Below, piece by piece: positions 1 to 6,188 of a DNA stretch of 6,188 nt; position 1 is the first letter of the stretch, and the number at the start of each line of letters is the position of its first letter. This DNA is from an uncultured Ruaniaceae bacterium. GTDB taxonomy: Bacteria > Actinomycetota > Actinomycetes > Actinomycetales > Beutenbergiaceae. The stretch is taken from NCBI GenBank assembly GCA_938004115.1, contig CALKWS010000125.1, forward strand, positions 1 through 6,188, in the 5' to 3' direction. The position numbers and the translations under genes were made by a program. A model generated the notes under the pieces. That model had not been told where the DNA came from. It did no database searches and saw only the letters and a program-made list of their open reading frames with translations.

Positions 1-23
1 TAACCACGCCGCATCTGCCAACG

Positions 24-60
24 GGCCACCCGCACCCGAGGGAGCCGGGTGCGGGTGGCC
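24..60 (-). terminator. Strong hairpin terminator downstream of putP
   Basis: A perfect 15-base-pair stem is formed by 24-38 and 46-60, with a 7-base loop at 39-45. The stem is almost all G and C. It starts 30 bases beyond the putP stop codon at 91-93, where an intrinsic terminator for the leftward put transcript is expected. No run of T follows on the minus strand, so it resembles the hairpin-only terminators often seen in high-GC actinobacteria rather than the classic form. Because the stem is symmetrical, it could also stop a rightward transcript from beyond the left edge. The structure is seen directly; the terminator function is inferred from structure and position. Confidence 0.85.
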
Positions 61-90
61 GCGTGAGGTATCGGGTCGCTGCGGGCCGGC

Positions 91-1602
91 CTACCGCGCG
101 ACCTCCTTCTTCACCTCGGCCAGCGCGACCGCTTCGTCGAACTCCCGCTCCAACTCGGCGTTGGGTTTGAACGTGAGGTTGCTGACCACCACCGCCACCA
201 GCACGTTCACTACGAAGCCGGGCACGATCTCATACAGCGACGACCCGAAGATCTCCGGCCCGAAGGCGTCCCAGAGGAACACGGTGGCGGCACCGGTGAC
301 CATCCCGGCCAGCGCCCCCCAGTTGGTGAGTTTGCGCCAGAACAATGACAGCAGGATCGCCGGGCCGAAGGAGGCGCCGAATCCGGCCCACGCGAACGCG
401 ACCAGTTCCAGGATCGTGCCCCCGGGGTTGATCGCGATCACGATGGCGATGATGGCCACGACCAGCACGGCAAGGCGGCCCAGCATCATCAGCCGGCCCG
501 GGGAGGTGTCCTTGCGGAACATCCGGTACAGGTCCTCCACGAACGCCGAGGAACTGACGATCAGTTGCGAGGAGACGGTGGACATGATTGCCGCGAGCAC
601 CGCCGCGAAGACGAAGCCCACCAGTAACGGGTGCATGAGCACGTCGGCCAGCGCGAGCACCACGTGCTCGGGGTTGCTTAGTTCCATCTCGTTGCGATGG
701 AAGTAGGCGATCCCCACCAGACCGGCCGCGATGGCACCCAGGAGTGAGATCGCCATCCAGCCGATGCCGATCCGCCGCGCGGACTTGGCGGCCGCGGCGT
801 CGCGCATGGCCATGAACCGCACGATGATGTGTGGCTGGCCGAAGTAGCCCAGGCCCCAGGCGAGGGCGGAGATGATCCCGATCACCGTGGCGCCGGTCAG
901 CCCGAGCCCGGCGACCATGGACAACCTGGTCGCGTCGACGTCGCGGATCGCGTCCATGGTCTCACCGAACCCACCCACGGCGAACATGCCCATGACCGGG
1001 ATCAGGATGAGCGCGAACATCATGAACGTGCCCTGCACCACGTCGGTCAGGGAGGCGCCGAGGAACCCGCCGAGGAGGGTGTACGCCAGGGTGACGCCGG
1101 CCACGATCAACATCCCGGTGAGGTATTCGGCGCCGAATGCGATCACGAAGAATTCGCCACCCGCCACCATCATCGAGGAGACGTAGAAGGTGAAGAAGAC
1201 CAGCACGATGAGCCCGGAGGCCACGCGCAGTGCCCGGGACGAATCGTGCAGCCGGTTCTCGAAGAAACTCGGGATGGTGATGGAATTCCGTGCTACCTCG
1301 GTATACGACCGCAATCGCGGGGCCACGAATTTCCAGTTCAACCAGGCGCCGATGGTCAACCCGATCGCGATCCAGGATTCGATCAGACCCGCGGCGTAGA
1401 TGGCTCCGGGCAGACCCATCATCAACCACCCGGACATGTCGGAGGCGCCGGCACTGAGGGCGGCGGTCCAGGGCGGTAACTTCCGGCCGGCGAGCATGTA
1501 GCCCTCATGGTCGGTGGTGCGTCGGTATGCGTAGATCCCGATGGCGATCATGGCCGCGAAGTACAGGATCAGCGCGATGAGTTGGAACGTGCGGTCAGAC
1601 AT
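91..1602 (-). CDS. putP: Sodium/proline symporter PutP
   Basis: This 503-residue inner-membrane protein takes up L-proline coupled to sodium. It belongs to the solute:sodium symporter family, and its length matches E. coli PutP (about 502 residues). Similarity is recognisable along the whole chain: the GGR/AGR turn at residues 38-40 (Arg40), the SAGASDMSGW signature at 50-59 with the sodium-site residues Asp55 and Ser57, LGYFGQPH at 251-258, and MSTVSSQL at 340-347. In the last motif Ser341 and Thr342 correspond to the E. coli sodium-site pair Ser340/Thr341. Many hydrophobic segments fit the family's multi-helix core, and the tail (about 478-503) is hydrophilic and charged. The ATG at 1602 is preceded by AAAGGGG six bases upstream. 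The gene follows putA on the same strand after 65 bases, in which I see no terminator and no convincing promoter, so co-transcription is likely. All key residues looked for are present. A close paralogue with different substrate preference cannot be excluded, but the putA neighbour makes proline by far the best guess. Confidence 0.96.
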   Translation of the reverse strand: MSDRTFQLIALILYFAAMIAIGIYAYRRTTDHEGYMLAGRKLPPWTAALSAGASDMSGWLMMGLPGAIYAAGLIESWIAIGLTIGAWLNWKFVAPRLRSYTEVARNSITIPSFFENRLHDSSRALRVASGLIVLVFFTFYVSSMMVAGGEFFVIAFGAEYLTGMLIVAGVTLAYTLLGGFLGASLTDVVQGTFMMFALILIPVMGMFAVGGFGETMDAIRDVDATRLSMVAGLGLTGATVIGIISALAWGLGYFGQPHIIVRFMAMRDAAAAKSARRIGIGWMAISLLGAIAAGLVGIAYFHRNEMELSNPEHVVLALADVLMHPLLVGFVFAAVLAAIMSTVSSQLIVSSSAFVEDLYRMFRKDTSPGRLMMLGRLAVLVVAIIAIVIAINPGGTILELVAFAWAGFGASFGPAILLSLFWRKLTNWGALAGMVTGAATVFLWDAFGPEIFGSSLYEIVPGFVVNVLVAVVVSNLTFKPNAELEREFDEAVALAEVKKEVAR

Positions 1603-1608
1603 CTATGG

Positions 1609-1615
1609 CCCCTTT
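1609..1615 (-). promoter_or_regulatory. Ribosome binding site of putP
   Basis: The minus strand reads AAAGGGG here, six bases before the putP ATG at 1602. The site is purine-rich and well spaced, which supports that start. It also shows putP has its own ribosome entry site rather than relying only on translational coupling to putA, whose stop lies 65 bases upstream. Confidence 0.7.
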
Positions 1616-1667
1616 GCCTAGTGAACTGAGTATGTGATGTACAGGGGAGTGAGATCGGTCCAGATGA

Positions 1668-4600
1668 TCACCCCGGGTTCGGCACCGACGGCGGGATGTC
1701 GTGGGGGCGAGGGGTGCCGAACCGGTGCGCGGTGATCGAGACAGCCTGTTCCCGCAGGAATGGCAGCAACTCTACGCGGCCGGCGCTGACCACCGGGCCG
1801 GAATAGATCGCCAATCCCGGGTCCCCGTCGGTGGCGCGGGCCAGTTCCGACCGGGAACCGCCGATCAACCGGATACGGCCCCCGGTACGCGCCAGGTGCC
1901 GGGCCCGGTGGTGCCACTGCTCGCCCGTCTCGTGGCGGACGTCAGTGCCGATGTCCCGGGCGTACCTCTGCAACCCGGCAGGTAGTTCGGTCGCCGAACT
2001 GAGGGTGACCCGGGCCCCGGTCCGAGCACCGGCGGCGAGGATCCGCAGGACCTCGGCCACCCGCTCGCCCTCGTACCGGACGGTGACCGGCGTGGGGTGA
2101 TAGCGCAGTGCGTTGTGTTCGCTGCGCAGTCCGGTGGCGTCCTTGACGACGCCGAACTCCTCCGCCCAGGCCGATCCGTCGGTTCGCAGGGCACCGGCGA
2201 GCCACGCCCGGTCCTCCTCGCCCAGTTCGATCGCCTCGGCCGCTCGTAGGGCCCGCAGCGCGACCGGGTCGCTGACCTCGCCGGCGGGAACGGGCTGGTC
2301 GTGCCAGGTGCCCATCGCGAACAGGTAACTGGGACCACCGGCCTTGGTTCCGTTGCCGACGTTCGACTTCTTCCACCCACCGAAGGGTTGACGCTGCACG
2401 ATGGCGCCGGTGATCCCGCGGTTGACGTAGACGTTGCCCGCCTGGATCGACTGCAACCAGGTGTTGATCTCGTCGTCGTCCAGCGAATGCAGCCCCGAGG
2501 TGAGCCCGTACTCGACCTGGTTGACCATGGTGATCGCCTCTTCCAGCGTCTCCGCGGTCATGATCCCGGTGATCGGGCCGAAGTACTCGGTGAGGTGATA
2601 CTCCGATCCGGGGCGCACCCCGGCCCGGATACCGGGCCGCCACAACGTGCCCTCCTCGTTCAGCGGCTGCGGGCGCAGGACCCAGTTCTCCCCGGGGCCC
2701 AATGTGGTCAGCCCGGTATGGAGCTTGCCTTCCGGCGGGGCGATGATCGGCCCGATCTGGGCCCGCTCGTCCCACGGCATGCCCACGTGCATGGATGTCA
2801 CCGCGTCGAGCAGCTGCCGGTGGAAACGCTTGGAGTGTGCGACCGACCCGACCAGCACGACCAGGGAGGCGGCCGAGCACTTCTGGCCGGCGTGCCCGAA
2901 TGCGGAGAGGGCCACATCGTGGGCGGCAAGGTCCAGGTCGGCGCTGGGGGTCACGATGATCGCGTTCTTACCGCTGGTCTCGGCGAGCAGCGGCAGGTCC
3001 GCGCGCATCGAGCGGAACAAGGCGGCGGTCTCGTAGGCACCGGTGAGGATGACCTGGTCCACGCTGTCGTGGGTGATGAGGGCCGAGCCGAGTTCGTCCT
3101 CACCGACCTGGACGTACTGCAGCACGTCGCGCGGGACGCCGGCTTCCCACAGCGCCTCGACCATGACCGCGCCGGTCCGCTTGGCCTGCGGCGCGGGTTT
3201 GATCACCACGGCGGAGCCGGCCGCCAGTGCCGAGAGGGTGGAGCCGGCCGGAATGGCGGCCGGGAAGTTCCACGGCGGGGTCACCACGGTCACGCCCACG
3301 GGGGAGAAGGTGGCACCCTCCACCTGCTCCAGGCGCTTGGCGGACTCGGCGTAGTAGTGCGCGAAGTCGACCGCCTCGCTGACCTCCGGGTCCCCCTGCT
3401 CCAGCACCTTGCCGCATTCGGCGCCCATGATCTCCAGCAGTTCGGCGCGGCGTGCCTCCAGTGCGTCGCCGGCCCGGTGCAGGATCTCCGCACGCTCGGC
3501 GGCCCCGCGGTCCCGCCAGGCCGGCGCGGACCGCTGGGCGGTGGCCATGACCTCGTCGAGGGCCTCGGCGGTGGTGATGGTGCCCTGCTCCAGCGTCGCC
3601 AGGCCCAGTGTGGAGGTCTGCATGCGGGACCGGATCCGAGCGCCCCACTCCCGGTTGGCAGCCACGGAGGTGTCGGTATCGGCGGTGTTCCGGAAGCCCT
3701 CCCGGAGCCCGGGCGGCTGCTCCTTGGTGCGGTCCTGCACACGGTTCGGTTCGGGCACCTCGGCAGGGATGATCTCCAGCGAATCCAGGAACCGTTGCCG
3801 TTCGCGGTCGAACAGCGCCTGATCGTTGTTCAGGTCGAAGACCGCGGACATGAAGTTCTCATCCGAGGCGCCCTCGTCCAGGCGCCGCACCAGGTAGGCG
3901 ATCGCGACGTCGAACTCCTGCGGGTGGACCACCGGGGTGTAGAGCAGCAGGTTGCCGACGTCCTTGCGGATCGCGGCCGCCTCGGCGGTGGCCATACCCA
4001 GCAACATCTCGAGGTCTACCTCGCCGGGCCGGCAGCCCCGCCGCTCGGCCAGCAGCCAGTTCAGTGCCAGGTCGAACAGGTTCTGCCCGGCGACGCCGAT
4101 GTGCACGTTGCGGGTGTGCTCGGGGCGCAGCGCGTAGTCCAGGACGGCCTTGTAGGAGGCGTCGGTGGCCTTCTTGGACCCCCAGGTGGCCAGCGGCCAG
4201 TTGCGTTGCTCGGCGTCCACCCGCTCCATCGGCAGGTTGGCCCCCTTGACCACCCGTACCTTGATCGGGGCCCCGCCCCGATCGACCCGGTCCGCGGCCC
4301 ACTGCTGCAACTCCATCATGGTGCTCAGCGCGTCCGGAAGGTAGGCCTGCAGCACGATCCCGGCATGCAGGTCGTGGAACTCCGGACGCTGCAGCAGCGT
4401 GGTGAACACCGCCACGGTGACGTCCAGGTCCTTGTACTCCTCCATGTCCAGGTTGATGAACTTCTGCCCACCCGGAGCGTTCCGGGCCAGCCGGAACAAC
4501 GGTACGAGCGCCTCCACGGCGTCCGCGACGGCCTCGTCGAAGGACCAGGGGCTGTGCGGAGCGACGGTGGAGGAGACCTTGATCGAGATGTAGTCCACAT

Positions 4601-5126
4601 CGTCGCGGGCCAGCAGCCGGCGGGTGCTCTCGACCCGGCGGGTGGCCTCCTGGGTGCCCAGGATCGCCTCGCCCAGAAGGTTGATGTTCAGCCGGGCCCC
4701 GGGCTGCTTGCTGCGGATGCGTTTGAGTGCCGGGCCCAGTTTCCGTTCCGAGGCGTCCACCAGCAGGTGGCGGACCATCTGCCGCAGCGTGGCCTTGGCG
4801 ATCGGTACCACCACGCCCGGGGCGACCTTGCTCAACTCCGCCCCCACGCGCACCGCCGTGCGCAATGGCCAACTCAGGAACCGGGGGATGAGCGGCACCA
4901 GTTCCTGTAACTGCCGGGCGGCTGCCCGGTGATCCTCCGGGCGGATCACGCCGTCGATGAAGCGAACGGTGAAATCCAGCCCGTTCTCATCGCGGAGCAC
5001 GTCGGCGAGCCGCTTCGCCGCCGGGTCGACCGGTTCCAGCCGGCTGGCCTCCAGCCAACGACGGACGAGGCCGATCGCCTCCTCGGCCAGACCGGCGTCG
5101 ATGTCGGTGCGTGTCTTCTCCGTCAC
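1668..5126 (-). CDS. putA: Bifunctional proline dehydrogenase / L-glutamate gamma-semialdehyde dehydrogenase PutA
   Basis: PutA converts proline to glutamate in two steps: FAD-dependent oxidation to pyrroline-5-carboxylate, then NAD-dependent oxidation of glutamate semialdehyde. From the GTG at 5126 the protein has 1152 residues. A helical N-terminal region (about 1-110) is followed by the proline dehydrogenase barrel (about 130-440), where Lys183, Asp227, Lys294 and the YLVRRLDE motif (Tyr411, Arg414, Arg415, Glu418) match substrate and flavin contacts of the family. The aldehyde dehydrogenase domain (about 500-945) has PWNFP (Asn620), VIKPAP (Lys643), LAETSGKN (Glu716), GQKCSA with catalytic Cys750, and QPFGG at 913-917. 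A further roughly 190-residue C-terminal domain with REQAVSITAHRFG near the end resembles the extra domain of long PutA proteins. There is no N-terminal ribbon-helix-helix domain, so it should not bind DNA as E. coli PutA does. A longer frame opens at ATG 5168, but GTG 5126 has GGGAGGT nine bases upstream and is preferred. It lies upstream of putP and divergent from a LysR regulator. Confidence 0.97.
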   Translation of the reverse strand: MTEKTRTDIDAGLAEEAIGLVRRWLEASRLEPVDPAAKRLADVLRDENGLDFTVRFIDGVIRPEDHRAAARQLQELVPLIPRFLSWPLRTAVRVGAELSKVAPGVVVPIAKATLRQMVRHLLVDASERKLGPALKRIRSKQPGARLNINLLGEAILGTQEATRRVESTRRLLARDDVDYISIKVSSTVAPHSPWSFDEAVADAVEALVPLFRLARNAPGGQKFINLDMEEYKDLDVTVAVFTTLLQRPEFHDLHAGIVLQAYLPDALSTMMELQQWAADRVDRGGAPIKVRVVKGANLPMERVDAEQRNWPLATWGSKKATDASYKAVLDYALRPEHTRNVHIGVAGQNLFDLALNWLLAERRGCRPGEVDLEMLLGMATAEAAAIRKDVGNLLLYTPVVHPQEFDVAIAYLVRRLDEGASDENFMSAVFDLNNDQALFDRERQRFLDSLEIIPAEVPEPNRVQDRTKEQPPGLREGFRNTADTDTSVAANREWGARIRSRMQTSTLGLATLEQGTITTAEALDEVMATAQRSAPAWRDRGAAERAEILHRAGDALEARRAELLEIMGAECGKVLEQGDPEVSEAVDFAHYYAESAKRLEQVEGATFSPVGVTVVTPPWNFPAAIPAGSTLSALAAGSAVVIKPAPQAKRTGAVMVEALWEAGVPRDVLQYVQVGEDELGSALITHDSVDQVILTGAYETAALFRSMRADLPLLAETSGKNAIIVTPSADLDLAAHDVALSAFGHAGQKCSAASLVVLVGSVAHSKRFHRQLLDAVTSMHVGMPWDERAQIGPIIAPPEGKLHTGLTTLGPGENWVLRPQPLNEEGTLWRPGIRAGVRPGSEYHLTEYFGPITGIMTAETLEEAITMVNQVEYGLTSGLHSLDDDEINTWLQSIQAGNVYVNRGITGAIVQRQPFGGWKKSNVGNGTKAGGPSYLFAMGTWHDQPVPAGEVSDPVALRALRAAEAIELGEEDRAWLAGALRTDGSAWAEEFGVVKDATGLRSEHNALRYHPTPVTVRYEGERVAEVLRILAAGARTGARVTLSSATELPAGLQRYARDIGTDVRHETGEQWHHRARHLARTGGRIRLIGGSRSELARATDGDPGLAIYSGPVVSAGRVELLPFLREQAVSITAHRFGTPRPHDIPPSVPNPG

Positions 5127-5135
5127 GGTGTTTGG

Positions 5136-5142
5136 ACCTCCC
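5136..5142 (-). promoter_or_regulatory. Ribosome binding site deciding the putA start
   Basis: The minus strand reads GGGAGGT here, followed by nine bases and then GTG at 5126. The alternative ATG at 5168 has only an AAAGG-like run about 18 bases away, too far for normal use. This site therefore favours the 1152-residue PutA over the 1166-residue form. Confidence 0.75.
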
Positions 5143-5164
5143 GTCCCCCGGAGTTGGTACCTGG

Positions 5165-5217
5165 CCATTCAGTGTGCCAGCGCCCACCTTTCGTGTTAAG
5201 CGCGAGAAACTGAATGG
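5165..5217. promoter_or_regulatory. Candidate LysR-type operator (9-base inverted repeat)
   Basis: CCATTCAGT at 5165-5173 is matched perfectly in reverse complement by ACTGAATGG at 5209-5217. The arm centres are 44 bases apart, close to four turns of B-DNA, so both arms would face the same side of the helix. That suits a LysR-type tetramer contacting two sites across a bend. The right arm overlaps an extended -10 element for the regulator gene, which suggests autorepression. The repeat is seen directly; its role as operator and its binding partner are inferred. Confidence 0.5.
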
Positions 5218-5223
5218 TAATCT
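5215..5223 (+). promoter_or_regulatory. Possible extended -10 promoter element for the LysR gene
   Basis: The plus strand reads TGG then TAATCT at 5218-5223, fitting the TGn-TAnnnT pattern of an extended -10 box. No good -35 sits 16-18 bases upstream (the best is a weak TTAAGC at 5196-5201). Transcription would start near 5230, which is downstream of the GTG at 5227 and upstream of the GTG at 5248, in agreement with the later start codon. This is a pattern match only. Confidence 0.35.
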
Positions 5224-5234
5224 TCGGTGTCTTC

Positions 5235-5240
5235 GAAAGG
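5235..5240 (+). promoter_or_regulatory. Ribosome binding site deciding the LysR start
   Basis: GAAAGG lies seven bases before the GTG at 5248. The earlier in-frame GTG at 5227 has no comparable site ahead of it. The resulting N-terminus, MWDRHRLRLLREL, begins just ahead of the DNA-binding domain, as is usual for this family. Confidence 0.65.
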
Positions 5241-5247
5241 TTGTGAG

Positions 5248-6144
5248 GTGTGGGACCGTCACCGTCTGCGTCTGCTCCGGGAACTCGAACTACGCGGCAC
5301 GATCACGGCAGTCGCCGAAACACTTAACTATGCCCCCTCGTCGGTGTCCCAGCAGCTTGCGCGGCTGGAGACCGAGGTCGGGATGCCACTGCTGGAACAG
5401 GACGGGCGCCGGCTGCGGCTGACCGCCGCAGGACACCGGGTGGCGCGCCACGCCGCGCAGGTCATGGACCTGGAGGAGGGCGTGCGTGGTGAGTTGGCCA
5501 GGGCGCGGCCGCAGGCCGGCACCATTCGTATCGCCACGCTGGAGACCGGGGCCCGGGCGCTACTCCCGTTCGCGCTGACGGCGGTGGGCGCACGGGACCC
5601 GGACGTGCGCATCGAGGCCTCGGTGGTCCCACCGGAGCACGGGCTGGCCGAACTGGAGGCCAGGGGTTTCGACCTCGCGATGGCCGAGCAGTACCCGGGA
5701 TACTCCAGGCCCCACTCGGACCGGCTGCACCGAGAGACGCTGGGCACCGACGCCATGCGGCTGGCGGTTCCGGCTCACAGCGACATCCAGACCCTGGCGG
5801 ACACCCGCCACGTGCCATGGGTGATGGAGCCGGAGGGGACCGCGGCGCGGCGCTGGGCGATCCAGCAGTGCCGGGTGGCCGGCTTCGAACCGGACATCCG
5901 GTTCCACTCTGCGGACCTCGGCGTCCACATCCACCTCATCCGCGCCGGTCACGCCGTCAGCCTGCTGCCGGACCTGGTGTGGACCACCGGCGCGGAGGGC
6001 ATCCGCCGGATCGCCCTGTCCGGCCCGTTCCACCGCGAACTGTTCACCTCGGTGCGGCACGCCAGCGTGGGGCACCCGGCCATCATGGCCCTGCGGGAAG
6101 CCCTGCGGCAGGCGTTTCTCGAGGTGCAGAGCAGGCGGGAGTGA
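5248..6144 (+). CDS. LysR-family transcriptional regulator, probable regulator of the put genes
   Basis: This 298-residue protein is a typical LysR-type regulator in length and order. A winged helix-turn-helix occupies about residues 4-62, with the recognition region TAVAETLNYAPSSVSQQLARLE at 20-41 split by the turn near Asn27-Pro30 and ending in RLRLTAAG. A linker helix follows (about 63-88), then a substrate-binding-like effector domain begins at GTIRIATLETGARALLPFAL (91 onward) and runs to near the C-terminus. It is transcribed away from putA across a 121-base control region, which points to control of putA-putP, possibly with proline or a breakdown product as the signal, and to autoregulation. 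The ligand is inferred from context only. A frame seven residues longer opens at GTG 5227, but the ribosome binding site at 5235-5240 and family alignment favour GTG 5248. The last three codons lie inside a short direct repeat. No gene symbol is given because the name PutR is used for unrelated regulator families elsewhere. Confidence 0.93.
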   Translation: MWDRHRLRLLRELELRGTITAVAETLNYAPSSVSQQLARLETEVGMPLLEQDGRRLRLTAAGHRVARHAAQVMDLEEGVRGELARARPQAGTIRIATLETGARALLPFALTAVGARDPDVRIEASVVPPEHGLAELEARGFDLAMAEQYPGYSRPHSDRLHRETLGTDAMRLAVPAHSDIQTLADTRHVPWVMEPEGTAARRWAIQQCRVAGFEPDIRFHSADLGVHIHLIRAGHAVSLLPDLVWTTGAEGIRRIALSGPFHRELFTSVRHASVGHPAIMALREALRQAFLEVQSRRE

Positions 6145-6188
6145 GGCTCGCACCGCGAACGGCGGCGCGGCGGGAGTGAGGCTCGCAC
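6134..6188. repeat. 20-base direct repeat at a 35-base period
   Basis: GGCGGGAGTGAGGCTCGCAC occurs at 6134-6153 and again, without mismatch, at 6169-6188. The second copy ends exactly at the window edge, so the repeat may be longer or have more copies. The first copy contains the end of the LysR gene, including its stop codon at 6142-6144. The 15-base spacer 6154-6168 is GC-rich, and a weak 5-base-pair stem (6153-6157 with 6166-6170) can form around it. It may be a tandem duplication of the gene's 3' end or part of a dispersed intergenic repeat family. No terminator for the LysR gene is visible inside the window. Confidence 0.7.

Larger units (their letters stand above)
5127..5247. promoter_or_regulatory. 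Divergent put control region
   Basis: This 121-base stretch separates the putA and LysR-family start codons and must hold the promoters for both directions. It is visibly less GC-rich in its centre (about 5189-5236) than the coding DNA on either side. It contains a perfect 9-base inverted repeat (5165-5173 with 5209-5217), an 8-base inverted repeat (5186-5193 with 5234-5241), a small dyad (5161-5165 with 5176-5180) and the ribosome binding sites of both genes. Divergent placement of a LysR regulator with its operators between it and the target genes is the classic arrangement of that family. I could not place the putA promoter: no convincing -35/-10 pair is visible on the minus strand, as is common for activator-dependent promoters. 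Confidence 0.8.

Noticed and set aside
829..1479. A 216-codon plus-strand frame antisense to putP
   Set aside because: Low-complexity composition, no domain, and fully overlapped by an unmistakable PutP. It is a codon-bias shadow.
741..1657. The 12-mer GGAGTGAGATCG at 741-752 and again at 1646-1657, partly shared with the right-edge repeat
   Set aside because: One exact 12-base match is about what chance gives in a window of this size, and the first copy is inside conserved putP coding sequence.
1603..1667. A possible promoter for putP in the putA-putP gap
   Set aside because: TGGACC followed 15 bases later by TACATC is a poor match at both boxes with short spacing. No other pair is better, so I only call the ribosome binding site here.
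2310..2385. GGWKKSNVGNG after PFGG in the PutA aldehyde dehydrogenase domain, differing from the GGxGxSGxG of some homologues
   Set aside because: The stretch is not catalytic and the motif around it (PFGG, GTKAGG) is intact. Variation here is ordinary among PutA proteins.
2301..4910. An 869-codon open frame on the plus strand, antisense to putA
   Set aside because: It lies wholly inside a conserved, catalytically complete putA. Its product is rich in Gly, Arg, His and Gln without recognisable motifs. Long antisense frames are expected where third positions are nearly all G or C.
5560..6153. Minus-strand frames opening at 6153 and 6188 with the same MRASLPP start
   Set aside because: The shared start is explained by the 20-base direct repeat. 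Both frames run antisense through the LysR coding sequence, and neither product shows a domain.

Overview
The window is high-GC DNA with strong G/C bias at third codon positions, GTG start codons and purine-rich Shine-Dalgarno sites. It looks like a chromosomal segment from a high-GC actinobacterium. The styles of the PutA and LysR proteins agree with that, but genus cannot be fixed from this sequence. It reads as one proline-utilisation locus in three genes. I see no mobile element, CRISPR array, tRNA or rRNA.

Layout from left to right: positions 24-60 form a very strong hairpin that ends the put transcript. Positions 91-1602 (minus) encode PutP, a sodium/proline symporter. A 65-base gap separates it from 1668-5126 (minus), which encodes a large bifunctional PutA (proline dehydrogenase plus glutamate-semialdehyde dehydrogenase). 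Positions 5127-5247 are a 121-base divergent control region. Positions 5248-6144 (plus) encode a LysR-family regulator. Positions 6134-6188 carry a 20-base direct repeat at a 35-base period that begins inside the regulator's last codons and runs to the window edge.

The genes make a coherent unit. PutP imports proline with sodium. PutA oxidises it to pyrroline-5-carboxylate and then to glutamate. The divergent LysR protein is the likely local switch, because this PutA lacks the N-terminal ribbon-helix-helix domain that lets enterobacterial PutA repress its own genes. putA and putP are probably co-transcribed from the divergent region towards the 24-60 terminator.

The most informative non-coding signal is a perfect 9-base inverted repeat (5165-5173 and 5209-5217) in the divergent region. 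It is a good candidate operator, and one arm overlaps an extended -10 element for the regulator gene. Two start codons are reassigned from the longest reading frames: putA to GTG at 5126 and the regulator to GTG at 5248. I found no convincing evidence of an undescribed system; the novelty is limited to regulatory detail and the repeat at the right edge.
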